This document shows, in pieces, positions 1 through 10,264 of a stretch of 64,000 nucleotides of DNA. The notes below the pieces were generated by a model, which was not told the origin of the DNA, searched no databases, and was given only the letters and a program-made list of their open reading frames with translations. Within the stretch, counting starts at the first letter, position 1. Each line of letters opens with the position of its first letter. The stretch is from Paenibacillus radicis (ex Gao et al. 2016) (GTDB lineage Bacteria > Bacillota > Bacilli > Paenibacillales > Paenibacillaceae): assembly GCF_014641555.1 (NCBI RefSeq), contig NZ_BMHY01000012.1:1-64000 (forward strand). The letters are read 5' to 3'. The position numbers and the translations under genes are program-made.

Positions 1-728
1 CAGAATCGACAGGCGGATATGGTTACGGCGGCTGGGGACCAAATGCAGTATCGCCAGAATCGACAGGCGGATACGGTTACGGCGGCTGGGGATCAAATGT
101 ATCGCCGGAATCGACAGGCGGATATGGCTACGGCGGCTGGGGATCAAATGTATCGCCAGAATCGACAGGAGGCTATGGCTACGGCGGTTGGGGACCAACA
201 GCGGTATCGCCAGCTTCCAATGAATCGATTGAAAGTGTTGCCGGCAGTAACATTGGCCCGTCGAACATTGGCCCATCGAACATCGGCCCGTCGAACATCG
301 GTCCGTCGAACATCGGTCCGTCGAACATCGGTCCGTCGAACATCGGCCCATCGAACATCGGCCCGTCGAACATTGGCCCTGAAGTAAGCTATGGCTATGG
401 GCCGGGGGCGGTTTCTCCTGCTGCCACAGGTCCATACGGCGGCTATGGTTATCCAGTGTGGGGCTTCCCGCCGTTCCCTCCATTCCCGCCTGTAGGGGGA
501 TGGCCAGGCGGAGTTGCAGGCGTATCTGAAAAGCCTTGCGGCTGCAGCGGGAAACGCGAAGATGAAATCGAGCAGCCGGTTGCGGTTGCCGAGACGGTGA
601 AAGCCGGGAAAACATCAGCGCCAAAATCGGCACCTAAAAAATCGGCGCCCAAAAAAGCCGTCATTCGTACAGTAGCGGCTCGCTCCAGATCGCATAAAAC
701 GGGCAGCAAACCATGGATTAACCGCTAA
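1..728 (+). CDS. safA: Spore coat assembly protein SafA-like, C-terminal part (partial at window start)
   Basis: The frame that starts at base 3 is open to the TAA at 726-728 and gives 242 residues, with the N-terminus outside the window. It begins with four copies of a 17-18-residue Gly/Tyr/Trp-rich unit (ESTGGYGYGGWG...SP), followed by nine SNIGP pentapeptides, a Pro/Gly/Trp-rich stretch, a CGC motif (KPCGCSG) and a basic Lys/Ser/Ala/Pro tail. Low-complexity repeats of this sort are typical of SafA/ExsA-family coat morphogenetic proteins, whose LysM domain sits at the N-terminus and would lie upstream. In Bacillus safA lies just upstream of bofC and ruvAB, as here. The name rests on composition and synteny because the LysM domain is not visible. 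A terminator follows directly. Confidence 0.7.
   Translation, partial: ESTGGYGYGGWGPNAVSPESTGGYGYGGWGSNVSPESTGGYGYGGWGSNVSPESTGGYGYGGWGPTAVSPASNESIESVAGSNIGPSNIGPSNIGPSNIGPSNIGPSNIGPSNIGPSNIGPSNIGPEVSYGYGPGAVSPAATGPYGGYGYPVWGFPPFPPFPPVGGWPGGVAGVSEKPCGCSGKREDEIEQPVAVAETVKAGKTSAPKSAPKKSAPKKAVIRTVAARSRSHKTGSKPWINR
3..212 (+). repeat. Tandem 51-54 bp coding repeat, four copies
   Basis: Units begin at 3, 57, 108 and 159, each starting GAATCGACAGG. They encode the ESTGGYGYGGWG-type repeat of the SafA-like protein. Wobble positions vary while the peptide is kept, so the repeat is maintained as coding sequence. Confidence 0.85.
246..380 (+). repeat. 15-bp tandem repeat, nine copies (SNIGP pentapeptide)
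   Basis: Nine consecutive 15-bp units of the form TCGAACATCGGNCCN encode SNIGP. Differences fall almost entirely at third codon positions. This is a likely site of copy-number variation between strains. Confidence 0.9.
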
Positions 729-742
729 TTTTGCAAATAAAA

Positions 743-775
743 GCCCCTCCGTATGACGAAAACGGAGGGGCATTT
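743..775 (+). terminator. Rho-independent terminator after safA
   Basis: Perfect 10-bp stem GCCCCTCCGT (743-752) with ACGGAGGGGC (762-771), followed by TTTT. It lies 14 nt after the safA stop. Confidence 0.85.
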
Positions 776-865
776 TCATGTGTTTTCGACAATATTCAAC
801 CTTCATGCATAGATATGGAAGCTAAGGAAACACTATTGTCAAAATGAAGCAAAGGGGCCTTTATC

Positions 866-1513
866 ATGATGGAGTTCAGCATATGGAAGCAGGTCAGAAA
901 ACGTCTTCGCCGTCGCCGCCGCTCGCTATGGATATTAGGCTCCTTCACGATATGGCTTACAGCCGCATTGTTGGCAGCAGGGAGCCCGTCTACAGCCGTT
1001 GCAGCGTCCGTCGAACCTGAGGAAGCGAAGCCTGCAAGCATCATCGAAGCGCTGGAGGGACAGGAAGGGGCGCTTGCGGTTAAGCTCAGACGAGTGTATA
1101 TCTGCGGGGATGAGACCCGCCCGCTCGGACAGCTTGCTTCGCAGCAAATCGTTAAGCTTCTCCGAGCGCATCCGGAATGGACGGCAGTAATGGACCGCGA
1201 TGGTCAGACCGTTTTGCTGGAAGAGCAGGTCGAGGATTTGTCCGAGGAGTGCAGGTCGCATGCTTATTTCGGATTAGATAAGAAAGGCTACTTTTCTTTA
1301 TTCGAGGGTGAGCCAAGCAAGGAAAAGGTGCTGCGCACGTTTTTTCAGCTAGACGTTCAGTACATGGAGAGCAGTTTGCCCCATGAAAAAGTGGACGAGC
1401 TTGCCCAAGGAATCAAAGTATCCGATATCGACGAATATAACAGCGTATTGTCCACATTCAGCGACTTTGCCCTGCAAGCCGAAGAAAAAGCGCTGACACC
1501 GACTACGTATTAA
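866..1513 (+). CDS. bofC: BofC, forespore-secreted intercompartmental signalling factor
   Basis: 215 residues. A very basic N-terminus (KRLRRRRRS) precedes one membrane/signal segment at about residues 22-43 (LWILGSFTIWLTAALLAAG). The C-terminal half carries the family pattern with VYICGDE, LSEECRSHAYFGLDKKGYFSLFEG and TFFQLDVQYMES. BofC is exported from the forespore and restrains the SpoIVB-dependent step of pro-sigma-K processing. Its place between safA and ruv matches B. subtilis. The ATG at 866 has AAAGGGG 8 nt upstream; a second ATG follows at once. A terminator-like hairpin comes after. Confidence 0.88.
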   Translation: MMEFSIWKQVRKRLRRRRRSLWILGSFTIWLTAALLAAGSPSTAVAASVEPEEAKPASIIEALEGQEGALAVKLRRVYICGDETRPLGQLASQQIVKLLRAHPEWTAVMDRDGQTVLLEEQVEDLSEECRSHAYFGLDKKGYFSLFEGEPSKEKVLRTFFQLDVQYMESSLPHEKVDELAQGIKVSDIDEYNSVLSTFSDFALQAEEKALTPTTY

Positions 1514-1559
1514 TCATTCACGGCAGCAGCAAGGTACAAATAGATGATGTCCAGCACAC

Positions 1560-1590
1560 CGCGGCCCCGATTAGGGGTTCGCGTTTTTTT
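1560..1590 (+). terminator. Rho-independent terminator after bofC
   Basis: CGCG-G-CCCC (1560-1568) pairs with GGGG-TT-CGCG (1574-1583) and a run of eight T follows. Confidence 0.75.
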
Positions 1591-1718
1591 TGCGCTTATA
1601 AGTCTCACAGTATACGGAATGACATTGTATCTAGCGATCTGCCCGAATGGTATAGCGTAGCATCGCAGCGGACAGCAAGACTGAAAAAAGTCATCCCGCC
1701 GGAATCGTCAAACGCGTG

Positions 1719-1747
1719 TTCTCATGGGGTGCAATTTTTGCTATAAT
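1719..1747 (+). promoter_or_regulatory. Sigma-A type promoter for the ruvC operon
   Basis: TTCTCA (1719-1724), 17-nt spacer, TATAAT (1742-1747), about 90 nt before the ruvC start. The -10 is a perfect consensus and the -35 matches at four of six positions. Confidence 0.55.
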
Positions 1748-1835
1748 GGAGGTTGCGAAGTCATAATGCGATTAATTATTGCTTACATAAGTTTGCGAAG
1801 GGCTGAAGCCTCGCATCATTGAAGGAGTTGGGCAT

Positions 1836-2336
1836 TTGCGAGTATTAGGGATCGATCCCGGCATTGCCATTGCGGGTTTTGGTTTTATCGATAAAGTCGG
1901 CCACAAGCTTACCCCGGTTCAATACGGCTGCATTCAGACGGCAGCGGGCACGCCCTCGCAGGAGAGGCTGCTGCAAGTATATGACTCGGCTGTTGCCTTG
2001 ATCGACAAGTACAAGCCGGACGCCGTAGCGATTGAGAAATTGTTTTTCAACCGCAACGTAACGACGGCTTTTGATGTTGGGCAAGCGAGAGGCGTCATTA
2101 TTTTGGCAGCGGCTCAACGGGGTCTTCCGGTTTCTGAATATACGCCGCTTCAAGTGAAGCAGGCTGTCGTTGGCTATGGTAAAGCAGAGAAGCGACAAGT
2201 GCAGGAGATGGTGAAAATGTTTCTAAAGCTTTCGGCTATCCCGAAACCTGATGATGTTGCCGATGCGCTTGCGGTCGCGATATGCCACGCCCATTCCGCC
2301 GTAATGGTGCAAAAAATAAATGAGGTGCGTCGATGA
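1836..2336 (+). CDS. ruvC: Crossover junction endodeoxyribonuclease RuvC
   Basis: 166 residues, normal family length. RuvC resolves Holliday junctions with RuvAB. The RNase H-like fold shows D7 in GIDPG, E67 in AIEKLFF, and the C-terminal acidic pair in PKPDDVADALAVAICH, so the catalytic set is complete. It starts with TTG; GAAGGAG lies 8 nt upstream and no ATG is equally placed. Its stop overlaps the ruvA start (ATGA), indicating translational coupling. B. subtilis has no ruvC at this site, so the complete ruvCAB order differs from that species. Confidence 0.95.
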   Translation: MRVLGIDPGIAIAGFGFIDKVGHKLTPVQYGCIQTAAGTPSQERLLQVYDSAVALIDKYKPDAVAIEKLFFNRNVTTAFDVGQARGVIILAAAQRGLPVSEYTPLQVKQAVVGYGKAEKRQVQEMVKMFLKLSAIPKPDDVADALAVAICHAHSAVMVQKINEVRR

Positions 2337-2968
2337 TCGATTTTTTACGCGGGCTGGTTGCCCATTTGGAGACGGAATATATCGTATTGGATGTACAAGG
2401 TGTCGGCTATCGGGTGTTTACTCCTAATCCGTATGCTTTTGCAGCAAAGGAAGAAGCCATCACGGTCTATATTCATCATCATGTACGTGAAGATGCCATT
2501 TTGCTGTATGGCTTCGAAACGAGAGAAGAACAATCGCTGTTCCGCAAGCTGCTGGAGGTATCCGGCATCGGCCCGCGCGTGGCGCTTGGCATACTGGCCG
2601 GAGGACGCCCGGATGCGGTCGTTGCCGCCATTCATCAAGAGAATCTCGCTTTTCTGACGAAGCTGCCCGGCATCGGGAAGAAGACTGCACAACGGATGGT
2701 TCTGGATTTAAAGGACAAGCTGTCAGGCTTTATTTCCGACGAAGGCTTGCTTGCCGTCGCCGGTCTTTCGCCAATCGGTGCGAAAGCGGGCGGAGATGCT
2801 CAAGGAGCGGGCACTGCTTGGGAGGAAGCGCGAGAAGCGCTGGGGTCGCTCGGTTATACGGACGCTGAATTGGATCGCGCATGGCATGGCCTGCAATCGT
2901 CCGTTACGGCAGAGGAAACGGTTGATTCCTTAATGAAGCGGGCCTTGCAGCAGCTGTTCAAAGGGTAA
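2333..2968 (+). CDS. ruvA: Holliday junction branch migration protein RuvA
   Basis: 211 residues. RuvA tetramers bind four-way junctions and load the RuvB motor. An N-terminal OB-fold (residues about 1-62) is followed by two helix-hairpin-helix motifs, VSGIGPRVALGIL and LPGIGKKTAQRMVLDL, then a poorly conserved linker and a C-terminal RuvB-binding domain (EEAREALGSLGYTDAELDRA). It overlaps ruvC by 4 nt and is 19 nt from ruvB, so the three genes form one operon. Confidence 0.97.
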   Translation: MIDFLRGLVAHLETEYIVLDVQGVGYRVFTPNPYAFAAKEEAITVYIHHHVREDAILLYGFETREEQSLFRKLLEVSGIGPRVALGILAGGRPDAVVAAIHQENLAFLTKLPGIGKKTAQRMVLDLKDKLSGFISDEGLLAVAGLSPIGAKAGGDAQGAGTAWEEAREALGSLGYTDAELDRAWHGLQSSVTAEETVDSLMKRALQQLFKG

Positions 2969-2987
2969 CGGAAGGAGATGACCGCAA

Positions 2988-3989
2988 TTGGATGATAGAA
3001 TCATATCCGCCAACCTGATGATGGACGAACAGGCGATAGAATTAAGCCTGCGCCCCCGATATTTAGCGGAATACATCGGGCAGTCCAAAGCGAAAGAAAA
3101 TTTGAAAATATATATCGATGCAGCAAAGCTTCGTAAAGAAGCGCTGGATCATGTTCTGTTGTATGGCCCTCCCGGGCTGGGCAAAACGACGCTCTCCAAC
3201 ATTATCGCCAATGAGCTTGGCGTTAACTTGCGGACGACGTCGGGGCCGGCAATTGAGCGGCCGGGCGACTTGGCCGCGCTGCTGACGAACCTGCAGGAGG
3301 GCGATGTGCTCTTCATTGACGAGATTCACCGGCTGCACCGTACGGTTGAAGAAGTCTTATACCCGGCAATGGAAGACTATGCTCTCGACATTATGATCGG
3401 CAAGGGGCCAAGCGCCCGTTCTGTACGGCTTGATCTTCCGCCGTTTACATTAATCGGAGCGACGACCAGAGCCGGACTGCTGTCAGCGCCGCTGCGTGAC
3501 CGTTTCGGCGTCATTAGCCGATTAGAGTTTTATACGGTGGACGAGCTTGCTTATATCGTAAGCCGTTCCGCAGAAATATTCGATATTTCCATTATCGGCG
3601 AAGCGTCGATGGAAATTGCGATGCGCGCCAGAGGAACGCCGCGGATCGCGAACCGATTGCTCAAGCGGGTCCGGGATTTTGCACAGGTACGGGGAGACGG
3701 CATTATTACGCATGAAATTGCTATAGCAGCGCTTGAGCTCCAGCAGGTCGATCCGATGGGACTCGACAGCATCGATCATAAAATGCTGCTGGCGATGATG
3801 ACGACTTTTGCAGGACGTCCGGTTGGTCTGGACACGATTGCTGCCTCCATCGGAGAAGAAAGCCAGACGATTGAAGATGTATATGAGCCATACTTGATGC
3901 AGATTGGCTTCCTGCAGCGTACGCCTCGCGGGCGGGTCGCGACCGATCAAGCCTATAAGCATCTGGGACTTCCGGTTCCTGAACGGTAA
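2988..3989 (+). CDS. ruvB: Holliday junction branch migration ATPase RuvB
   Basis: 333 residues, usual length. AAA+ motor with Walker [10 protein letters not shown], Walker B FIDEIHR, sensor 1 GATTRAG, arginine finger region LRDRFG, and a C-terminal winged helix ([18 protein letters not shown]). The start is TTG, with GAAGGAG 10 nt upstream. Confidence 0.97.
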   Translation: MDDRIISANLMMDEQAIELSLRPRYLAEYIGQSKAKENLKIYIDAAKLRKEALDHVLLYGPPGLGKTTLSNIIANELGVNLRTTSGPAIERPGDLAALLTNLQEGDVLFIDEIHRLHRTVEEVLYPAMEDYALDIMIGKGPSARSVRLDLPPFTLIGATTRAGLLSAPLRDRFGVISRLEFYTVDELAYIVSRSAEIFDISIIGEASMEIAMRARGTPRIANRLLKRVRDFAQVRGDGIITHEIAIAALELQQVDPMGLDSIDHKMLLAMMTTFAGRPVGLDTIAASIGEESQTIEDVYEPYLMQIGFLQRTPRGRVATDQAYKHLGLPVPER

Positions 3990-4053
3990 AAACCAAATGA
4001 CGACCAGGCGGCCGCATTCGGCGAGCCGTCTCAAGAGAGGGGAATGTAAACGG

Positions 4054-6147
4054 ATGAGAACGACACTTCTGTCGTACCGCCGCTTGACGATATTGACGAT
4101 GATTGGACTATTGCTCGTTTCGCTATGGACGGTCAAGCCATCACAAGGTGCGGTGCCGCAGCTGGATTCGATACGAGTCGCTATTTTTCTGCAATTGCCG
4201 GGGAAATATCAAGTAAATACCCCCGTCGCTACGCTATCTTCGACAGGCGGGTTGTCTGTCGGCATGCGCCAGCCTTCGGGTATGCAGCAATGGTTAAGCC
4301 TCGATGCTGGCGCGCAAGCCCGGTTCATTATTGATAATTATAAGGTGCTTGTATCAGAGACCGAAAGCTTCGATACGGCTCTTAAAGCGTATAAACGGCT
4401 GCAAGCAGCTTCCGGTACCGGCTTTATTACTTCCTTGTCTAAAGGCGGAAAAACGGTCTATCAGGTTGCGGAAGGCAGCTACAATACATTAGCAGAAAGC
4501 CAGACGGCATTGAAAAAATGGAGCGCGGATGGCGAGCTGAACAGCTCCTCCGGCGGTATTACAGCGTCTGTACAAGGTCCGCTTCATTTGGAAAGCGGCA
4601 CGTATACGTCTAAGAGCGCGGCGGATAAAGCTGCGCAAACCTTCGGAGCGGCAGGCGTCGATGCTTTCGTCGCACTGCGCGGCACAGGCAGCTATACCGT
4701 TATGGTAGGTGCAGCCACTTCCGCAGCGGGGCTGGAGCTGATCAAGAAGAAGGCAGGGGCGGCAGGAAGCAGCCTGAAGCAAGCTGCAGCAGGCTCTTAC
4801 TTGCTGCTCCGCAACGATCATACATTAAGCGGCAAAGCTGCCAATCCGGCAACGCAATTTGCCTTCCCGTCCGGAACTTCGAAGGTATGGGTGTCTCCCG
4901 GCTCTTCTGATCCAATAAAGCTGACGGAAAGATTCAGCCGGACGTATAGAGGTGAGTTCGAATTGAGTGAATTCAACGGCAAGCTGGCCGTTGTTAACGA
5001 ATTGCCATTCGAGCACTATTTGTATTCGGTAGTTGGCGCTGAGATGGTCGCTTCCTGGCCGCTTGAAGCGCTGAAATCGCAAGCGGTCGCTGCCCGCACT
5101 TATGCGCTGTACCAAGGCTTTGGTTTCCAGATCGCTCATGTGGTCGATTCGGTCAACAGCCAGGTTTACAGCGGCACGGGCACAGAGAAAGCGGCAACGA
5201 TACAAGCCGTTGATGCGACAGCGGGAGAAGTGATCCTGTATAATGGCAAGCTGATTGAAGCTTTGTTCTCTTCCAACGCAGGCGGCCAGTCCGCCGACGC
5301 CAAAGAAATTTGGGGCAACTCCGTCGCTTACTTGCAAACTGTCCCAAGTCCTGCTGACGCTGCGTCGGAGAAGTCGCTCTACGGCTGGTATCGCGTCGTA
5401 CTATCCAGCGGCTTGACGGGCTATATCCGGGAAGATTTGCTGGATGGAACGGGGGCGACGAATGCAGCGGGTGTCAAACTAATGAAGGTCAACGCAGCAG
5501 GCACGAAAGTGCGTGTGCTTCCAATCGTTCAAGATGCGGTGCCGCTCGTCGGTCAACTGAATGCCGGCGACGAAGTAACCGTGCTGGAGCGTGTTGTGCA
5601 GAACAACGAAATGTCCTGGATCAGGGGGCCGTTTACTTCTCAACAGCTGGTAGACTCTATGAAGGGGAAGACGAGTTCAGCCGTAGGCGGTCCGATCTAT
5701 TCGCTTGAAGTTAGCAAGCAAGGCCTCTCTGGACGCGTAACGGAAATGAAAGTGAACGGCACAGTGCTGCCGATCAAATATCCGGACGGCTTGCGTTCGG
5801 CGCTGGGCGGTTTGCCGAGCACCTTGTTCCAGATTGACGAAACCGGAAAAGTTGCGATGCTTGGCGCAGGCGGAGAAAAACGTACGAAAACGAACGCTTC
5901 CCAACCCGTCTATATCATAGGTGCGGACGGGAACGTCAAGCAGGCCGACGGCAATACATTCGTCATGAACGGAGAGGGCAAAGTCCGGGCGACGACCAAG
6001 GATGCAGCCTACCGCTTTATCGGTACGGGCAACGGCCATGGCGCCGGCTTGTCCCAGTACGGGGCGCTGGGTCTCGCTCAGCAAGGGTATGACTATTCCT
6101 ATATTTTGCAATACTACTATAAAGATGTAACCATCGCTAAGGAATGA
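4054..6147 (+). CDS. Secreted SpoIID/LytB-domain protein with extended N-terminal region
   Basis: 697 residues from the ATG at 4054 (AGAGAGGGGAATG upstream); an open frame begins at 3904 but that part lies inside ruvB. A signal peptide covers about residues 1-34 (LTILTMIGLLLVSLWTV). Residues about 35-270 are Ala/Gly/Ser-rich with SPOR-like repeats. A SpoIID domain follows (NELPFEHYLYSVVGAEM, with the Glu expected for glycan lytic cleavage, then LKSQAVAARTYALY and, near the C-terminus, GNGHGAGLSQYGALGLAQQG). SpoIID-family proteins cleave peptidoglycan glycan strands during engulfment or autolysis. At about twice the usual SpoIID length, and lying between ruvB and queA, it is probably not the canonical engulfment SpoIID (inference). 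Confidence 0.85.
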   Translation: MRTTLLSYRRLTILTMIGLLLVSLWTVKPSQGAVPQLDSIRVAIFLQLPGKYQVNTPVATLSSTGGLSVGMRQPSGMQQWLSLDAGAQARFIIDNYKVLVSETESFDTALKAYKRLQAASGTGFITSLSKGGKTVYQVAEGSYNTLAESQTALKKWSADGELNSSSGGITASVQGPLHLESGTYTSKSAADKAAQTFGAAGVDAFVALRGTGSYTVMVGAATSAAGLELIKKKAGAAGSSLKQAAAGSYLLLRNDHTLSGKAANPATQFAFPSGTSKVWVSPGSSDPIKLTERFSRTYRGEFELSEFNGKLAVVNELPFEHYLYSVVGAEMVASWPLEALKSQAVAARTYALYQGFGFQIAHVVDSVNSQVYSGTGTEKAATIQAVDATAGEVILYNGKLIEALFSSNAGGQSADAKEIWGNSVAYLQTVPSPADAASEKSLYGWYRVVLSSGLTGYIREDLLDGTGATNAAGVKLMKVNAAGTKVRVLPIVQDAVPLVGQLNAGDEVTVLERVVQNNEMSWIRGPFTSQQLVDSMKGKTSSAVGGPIYSLEVSKQGLSGRVTEMKVNGTVLPIKYPDGLRSALGGLPSTLFQIDETGKVAMLGAGGEKRTKTNASQPVYIIGADGNVKQADGNTFVMNGEGKVRATTKDAAYRFIGTGNGHGAGLSQYGALGLAQQGYDYSYILQYYYKDVTIAKE

Positions 6148-6154
6148 TTGAATC

Positions 6155-7201
6155 ATGAATGTAGATTTATTTGATTTCGAGCTGCCTGAGCATTTGATTG
6201 CGCAGACGCCGCTTGCGACCCGGACAGATTCCAGACTGCTGGCGTTGGACCGGCATTCGGGAGAGCTGGCGCATCGCCGCTTCACCGACGTGGCTGATTA
6301 TATGAACGAAGGGGACGTTCTCGTATTGAATGATACGAGAGTGATCCCGGCAAGATTGATGGGCATGAAGCCGGAAACAGGCGGCAAGGTAGAACTGCTG
6401 CTGCTCCGCCAATTGGAAGGCGACAGATGGGAAGCGCTGGCTAAGCCTGCGAAACGGCTCAAAACCGGATCGGAAGTATGGTTCGGCGATGACGGCAACG
6501 GAGCTCCTTTGCTTCGTGCCGTTGCCGAAAGCGAGGGAGAAATGGGCGGGCGTACGATCCGTTTCCATTACGACGGCATTTTCCAAGAGCTGCTCGATCG
6601 CCTTGGCGAAATGCCGCTTCCGCCGTATATTAAGGAACGGCTGGAAGAGCGGGAGCGGTACCAGACGGTTTACGCGAAGCATGAAGGTTCCGCGGCGGCT
6701 CCGACTGCTGGTCTGCATTTTACCGAGCCTTTCTTGCAGCAATTGAAGGATAAAGGCGTTAAGCTTGCATTCGTAACGCTTCATGTCGGGTTAGGCACGT
6801 TCCGGCCGATGTCAGTGGACAAAGTCGAAGAGCATGAGATGCATTCGGAATTTTATGAACTGAATTCGGAAAACGCACGTATTATTAACGAGGCTAAAGC
6901 AAGCGGCCATAAAGTAATTGCAGTAGGGACGACTTCAGCGCGTACGCTGGAGACGGTAGCGGGAAGGTTCGAAGGCGGGCCGATTCAGGCATGCAGCGGC
7001 TGGACCGACATTTTTATTTTCCCTGGCTATACGTTTAAGCTGGTCGATTCGCTCATTACCAATTTCCATTTGCCGAAATCTACGCTCGTGATGCTCGTTA
7101 GCGCCCTTGCGGGCCGAGATTCCATCATGAATGCATATAAGGAAGCAGTCGAGGAGCAGTACCGGTTTTTCAGCTTCGGCGATGCAATGATTATCTATTA
7201 G
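6155..7201 (+). CDS. queA: S-adenosylmethionine:tRNA ribosyltransferase-isomerase QueA
   Basis: 348 residues. QueA transfers the ribosyl part of SAM to preQ1 in tRNA, giving epoxyqueuosine. The family pattern is clear: the N-terminal [28 protein letters not shown], the central [24 protein letters not shown] and the C-terminal [19 protein letters not shown]. It starts 7 nt after the SpoIID-domain gene and precedes tgt, its partner in queuosine synthesis. Confidence 0.96.
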   Translation: MNVDLFDFELPEHLIAQTPLATRTDSRLLALDRHSGELAHRRFTDVADYMNEGDVLVLNDTRVIPARLMGMKPETGGKVELLLLRQLEGDRWEALAKPAKRLKTGSEVWFGDDGNGAPLLRAVAESEGEMGGRTIRFHYDGIFQELLDRLGEMPLPPYIKERLEERERYQTVYAKHEGSAAAPTAGLHFTEPFLQQLKDKGVKLAFVTLHVGLGTFRPMSVDKVEEHEMHSEFYELNSENARIINEAKASGHKVIAVGTTSARTLETVAGRFEGGPIQACSGWTDIFIFPGYTFKLVDSLITNFHLPKSTLVMLVSALAGRDSIMNAYKEAVEEQYRFFSFGDAMIIY

Positions 7202-7208
7202 AATTTAA

Positions 7209-8363
<1,155 letters not shown>

Positions 8364-8383
8364 AAAGGGGGGAAAACAATACG

Positions 8384-8701
8384 ATGTCTACTTATCTAGC
8401 AGCAGCAGCAGAAGGCGGCGGTGGCATTTTTAACATGATCTGGCCGTTCATCCTGATGTTCGCGGTATTTTATTTCTTGCTTATTCGTCCGCAGCAAAAG
8501 AAGCAAAAGCAGCGCAGCTCCTTGCTGAGCCAGCTTAAAAAAGGCGATAAAATCTCGACTATCGGCGGCCTTCACGGCACGATCGTTGAATTGACAGACG
8601 ACACAGTCGTACTTCGCGTCAATGATACGACGAAGCTAACGTTCGAGCGCAGCGCCATCAACACGGTTATTACAAGCGCACCTGCCGCTTCCGCAGAGTA
8701 A
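8384..8701 (+). CDS. yajC: Preprotein translocase subunit YajC
   Basis: 105 residues. One membrane helix at about residues 16-36 (MIWPFILMFAVFYFLLIRPQ) ends in the hallmark RPQQKKQKQ, followed by a cytoplasmic domain with LKKGDKISTIGGLHGTIVEL. YajC associates with SecDF. It is the last gene of the ruvC-queA-tgt run and ends at a strong terminator. Confidence 0.94.
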   Translation: MSTYLAAAAEGGGGIFNMIWPFILMFAVFYFLLIRPQQKKQKQRSSLLSQLKKGDKISTIGGLHGTIVELTDDTVVLRVNDTTKLTFERSAINTVITSAPAASAE

Positions 8702-8730
8702 TCTTTTCTGGCAGCAGCACTGCCGCCGAA

Positions 8731-8776
8731 AGCCTGTCATCTGAAGCATTTCTTCAGATGACAGGCTTTCTTTTTG
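8731..8776. terminator. Bidirectional terminator between yajC and the PAP2 gene
   Basis: A 16-bp perfect stem (8731-8746 with 8752-8767) around a 5-nt loop, with T-rich sequence after it. The minus-strand PAP2 gene ends inside the stem, so the hairpin probably serves both convergent genes. Confidence 0.85.
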
Positions 8777-9581
8777 CATAGGCCGACCATTCGCTGAGCT
8801 TGAGACCTGCGGTGCTGGCAAATACGCCTAGCGTTAATCCTCCTAGCATATCGGTAATCCAATGGATCCCGAGGTAGAAGATCGAGAAGAGGATAACCGC
8901 TGAGCAGCTGCATACGATGGCCGCCCATCTGCGATTGGCAGAGCTGCATGCCAGAATGGCGAGCGTAACGGACATCGAAGTGTGCAGACTGGGAAAGCAA
9001 TTGTCCAAACCCGAAAGCAGCCGGTATTGGCTTTCGAAGGACGGGAACGCTTCAAGCAGGAAGAAGGTAGCTCCGCTGTCTTGATAGGACCATACTTCCT
9101 GTACAGGGAAGAATAAGAAGAACGGGATGGCGACGAAGTAATTGAGCATAATGGCATAACAGGTTGCGTAATAGAGACGGTGGCTGTTACGGCCTCTTTC
9201 CTGTATCGTGTAGACCGCCAGCGAAGACAGCATAAGTGCCTGAAAGACAACGATGTACATGAAAGAGAGAAATGGAGTCAGCCATTTATGGTGGAATAGC
9301 TGTTGAATGGAATGGACGATATTGCCTTCCAAAGCATGAAAGAGTGCAGTGAAATTATATTGTGTAATGAGTTGGCTCTCGATTCGCAGCTCCATCTTAT
9401 TGCAGAGCAAGATGATAATTAGAGCGAAGAAATGAAAGGCGTAGCGCTTGGAAATGATCAGGCTGCGAATGAATTTGGCTGATGCCGCGAAGGGGTTTAA
9501 TCCGGCGCCAAGCCAAATGAGCATAAAAGCAGCAAGCGCCGTATAAACGGCGACCGATCCCATCGTTTGGAACAGTATCAA
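8754..9581 (-). CDS. PAP2-family membrane phosphatase-like protein
   Basis: 275 residues with about six hydrophobic segments. The phosphatase signature is present as FPSLHTSMSVTLA and GIHWITDMLGG, supplying the two catalytic His residues; the N-terminal KxxxxxxRP part is less clear. Members act on lipid or isoprenoid phosphates, or as inositol phosphoryl transferases. The TTG start at 9581 is supported by AGGAGG 8 nt upstream on the minus strand. Substrate cannot be told from sequence. Confidence 0.82.
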   Translation of the reverse strand: MILFQTMGSVAVYTALAAFMLIWLGAGLNPFAASAKFIRSLIISKRYAFHFFALIIILLCNKMELRIESQLITQYNFTALFHALEGNIVHSIQQLFHHKWLTPFLSFMYIVVFQALMLSSLAVYTIQERGRNSHRLYYATCYAIMLNYFVAIPFFLFFPVQEVWSYQDSGATFFLLEAFPSFESQYRLLSGLDNCFPSLHTSMSVTLAILACSSANRRWAAIVCSCSAVILFSIFYLGIHWITDMLGGLTLGVFASTAGLKLSEWSAYAKRKPVI

Positions 9582-9681
9582 TAAAAAAACCTCCTAAGCC
9601 GGTTACTTTATCCAGTGTCGAACTTGGATTAGTATGCCGCTTACAAGGTTTTTTAGCCAAGATTGGTATGGCTTCCGTTTA

Positions 9682-10074
9682 TTATTTCTTCGTATTGACG
9701 CCAATCATCCCGCCGAACGCTCCTGCCAGGAAGGCTACGACAAGCAGCAGGCCGCTGTGCCAGCTAAGATCGGCATTCGCTGCAAGAAATCCGATAATTA
9801 GAATAAGCAGTCCGTATAACACGCCAAGCACCCCGCCGTAGTACCAGCCTCTTTTTCCTGAGCGTCTGCCGGATACAAACCCGCCTGCAAGCGAGGAAAG
9901 ACCATGCACGCCCATGGAGAAAGCCGGAAGGCTGTTCTCCTTCATATTGCCGAAGTGAAGCAGCAGCGACAACAGCAGAGCTCCGGCAGCAAGCCATAAT
10001 ATGGCGAACAGGATGCCAGCCAACACTGGAGAGCCGATTTGTGGCGGCTTAGCAATTTGCTTGATCGGATTCAA
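9682..10074 (-). CDS. TIGR04086-family (YrzE-like) membrane protein
   Basis: 130 residues with four predicted membrane helices and Gly-rich turns (GLSSLAGGFVSGRRSGKRGWYYGG, GAFGGMIGVN). It resembles the TIGR04086/YrzE family, which sits beside yajC in B. subtilis, so the context supports the call. Function unknown. The start is TTG, behind a GGGAGGGG-like site. Confidence 0.75.
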   Translation of the reverse strand: MNPIKQIAKPPQIGSPVLAGILFAILWLAAGALLLSLLLHFGNMKENSLPAFSMGVHGLSSLAGGFVSGRRSGKRGWYYGGVLGVLYGLLILIIGFLAANADLSWHSGLLLVVAFLAGAFGGMIGVNTKK

Positions 10075-10264
10075 TCCTACCCCTCCCTACAAATAGTATC
10101 GATTACTAATCCATATGGCCAAGCCGGTCATAATAGTACAAACCTGCCATAATTTCGTACCTTGCTTGATCGTATGACGCAGTCGCCTCCAGGCCAGAAT
10201 AGCTGTACTGGCTGCTCGGATCTCATCTGATGCAGGTGCAGCCATGTCGAGGAGGCGATTTTCA

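Larger units (their letters stand above)
1514..1835. other. Intergenic region between bofC and ruvC
   Basis: About 320 nt with no credible gene. It holds a terminator-like hairpin at 1560-1590 and a sigma-A type promoter at 1719-1747. Nothing else was recognised. Confidence 0.6.

Noticed and set aside
246-380. CRISPR-like short repeats
   Set aside because: Units are contiguous 15-bp coding repeats without spacers.
19-387. 122-residue open frame with repeated sequence
   Set aside because: It is an out-of-frame reading of the SafA repeats; frame 3 continues to the 728 stop and gives the Gly/Tyr/Trp and SNIGP repeats.
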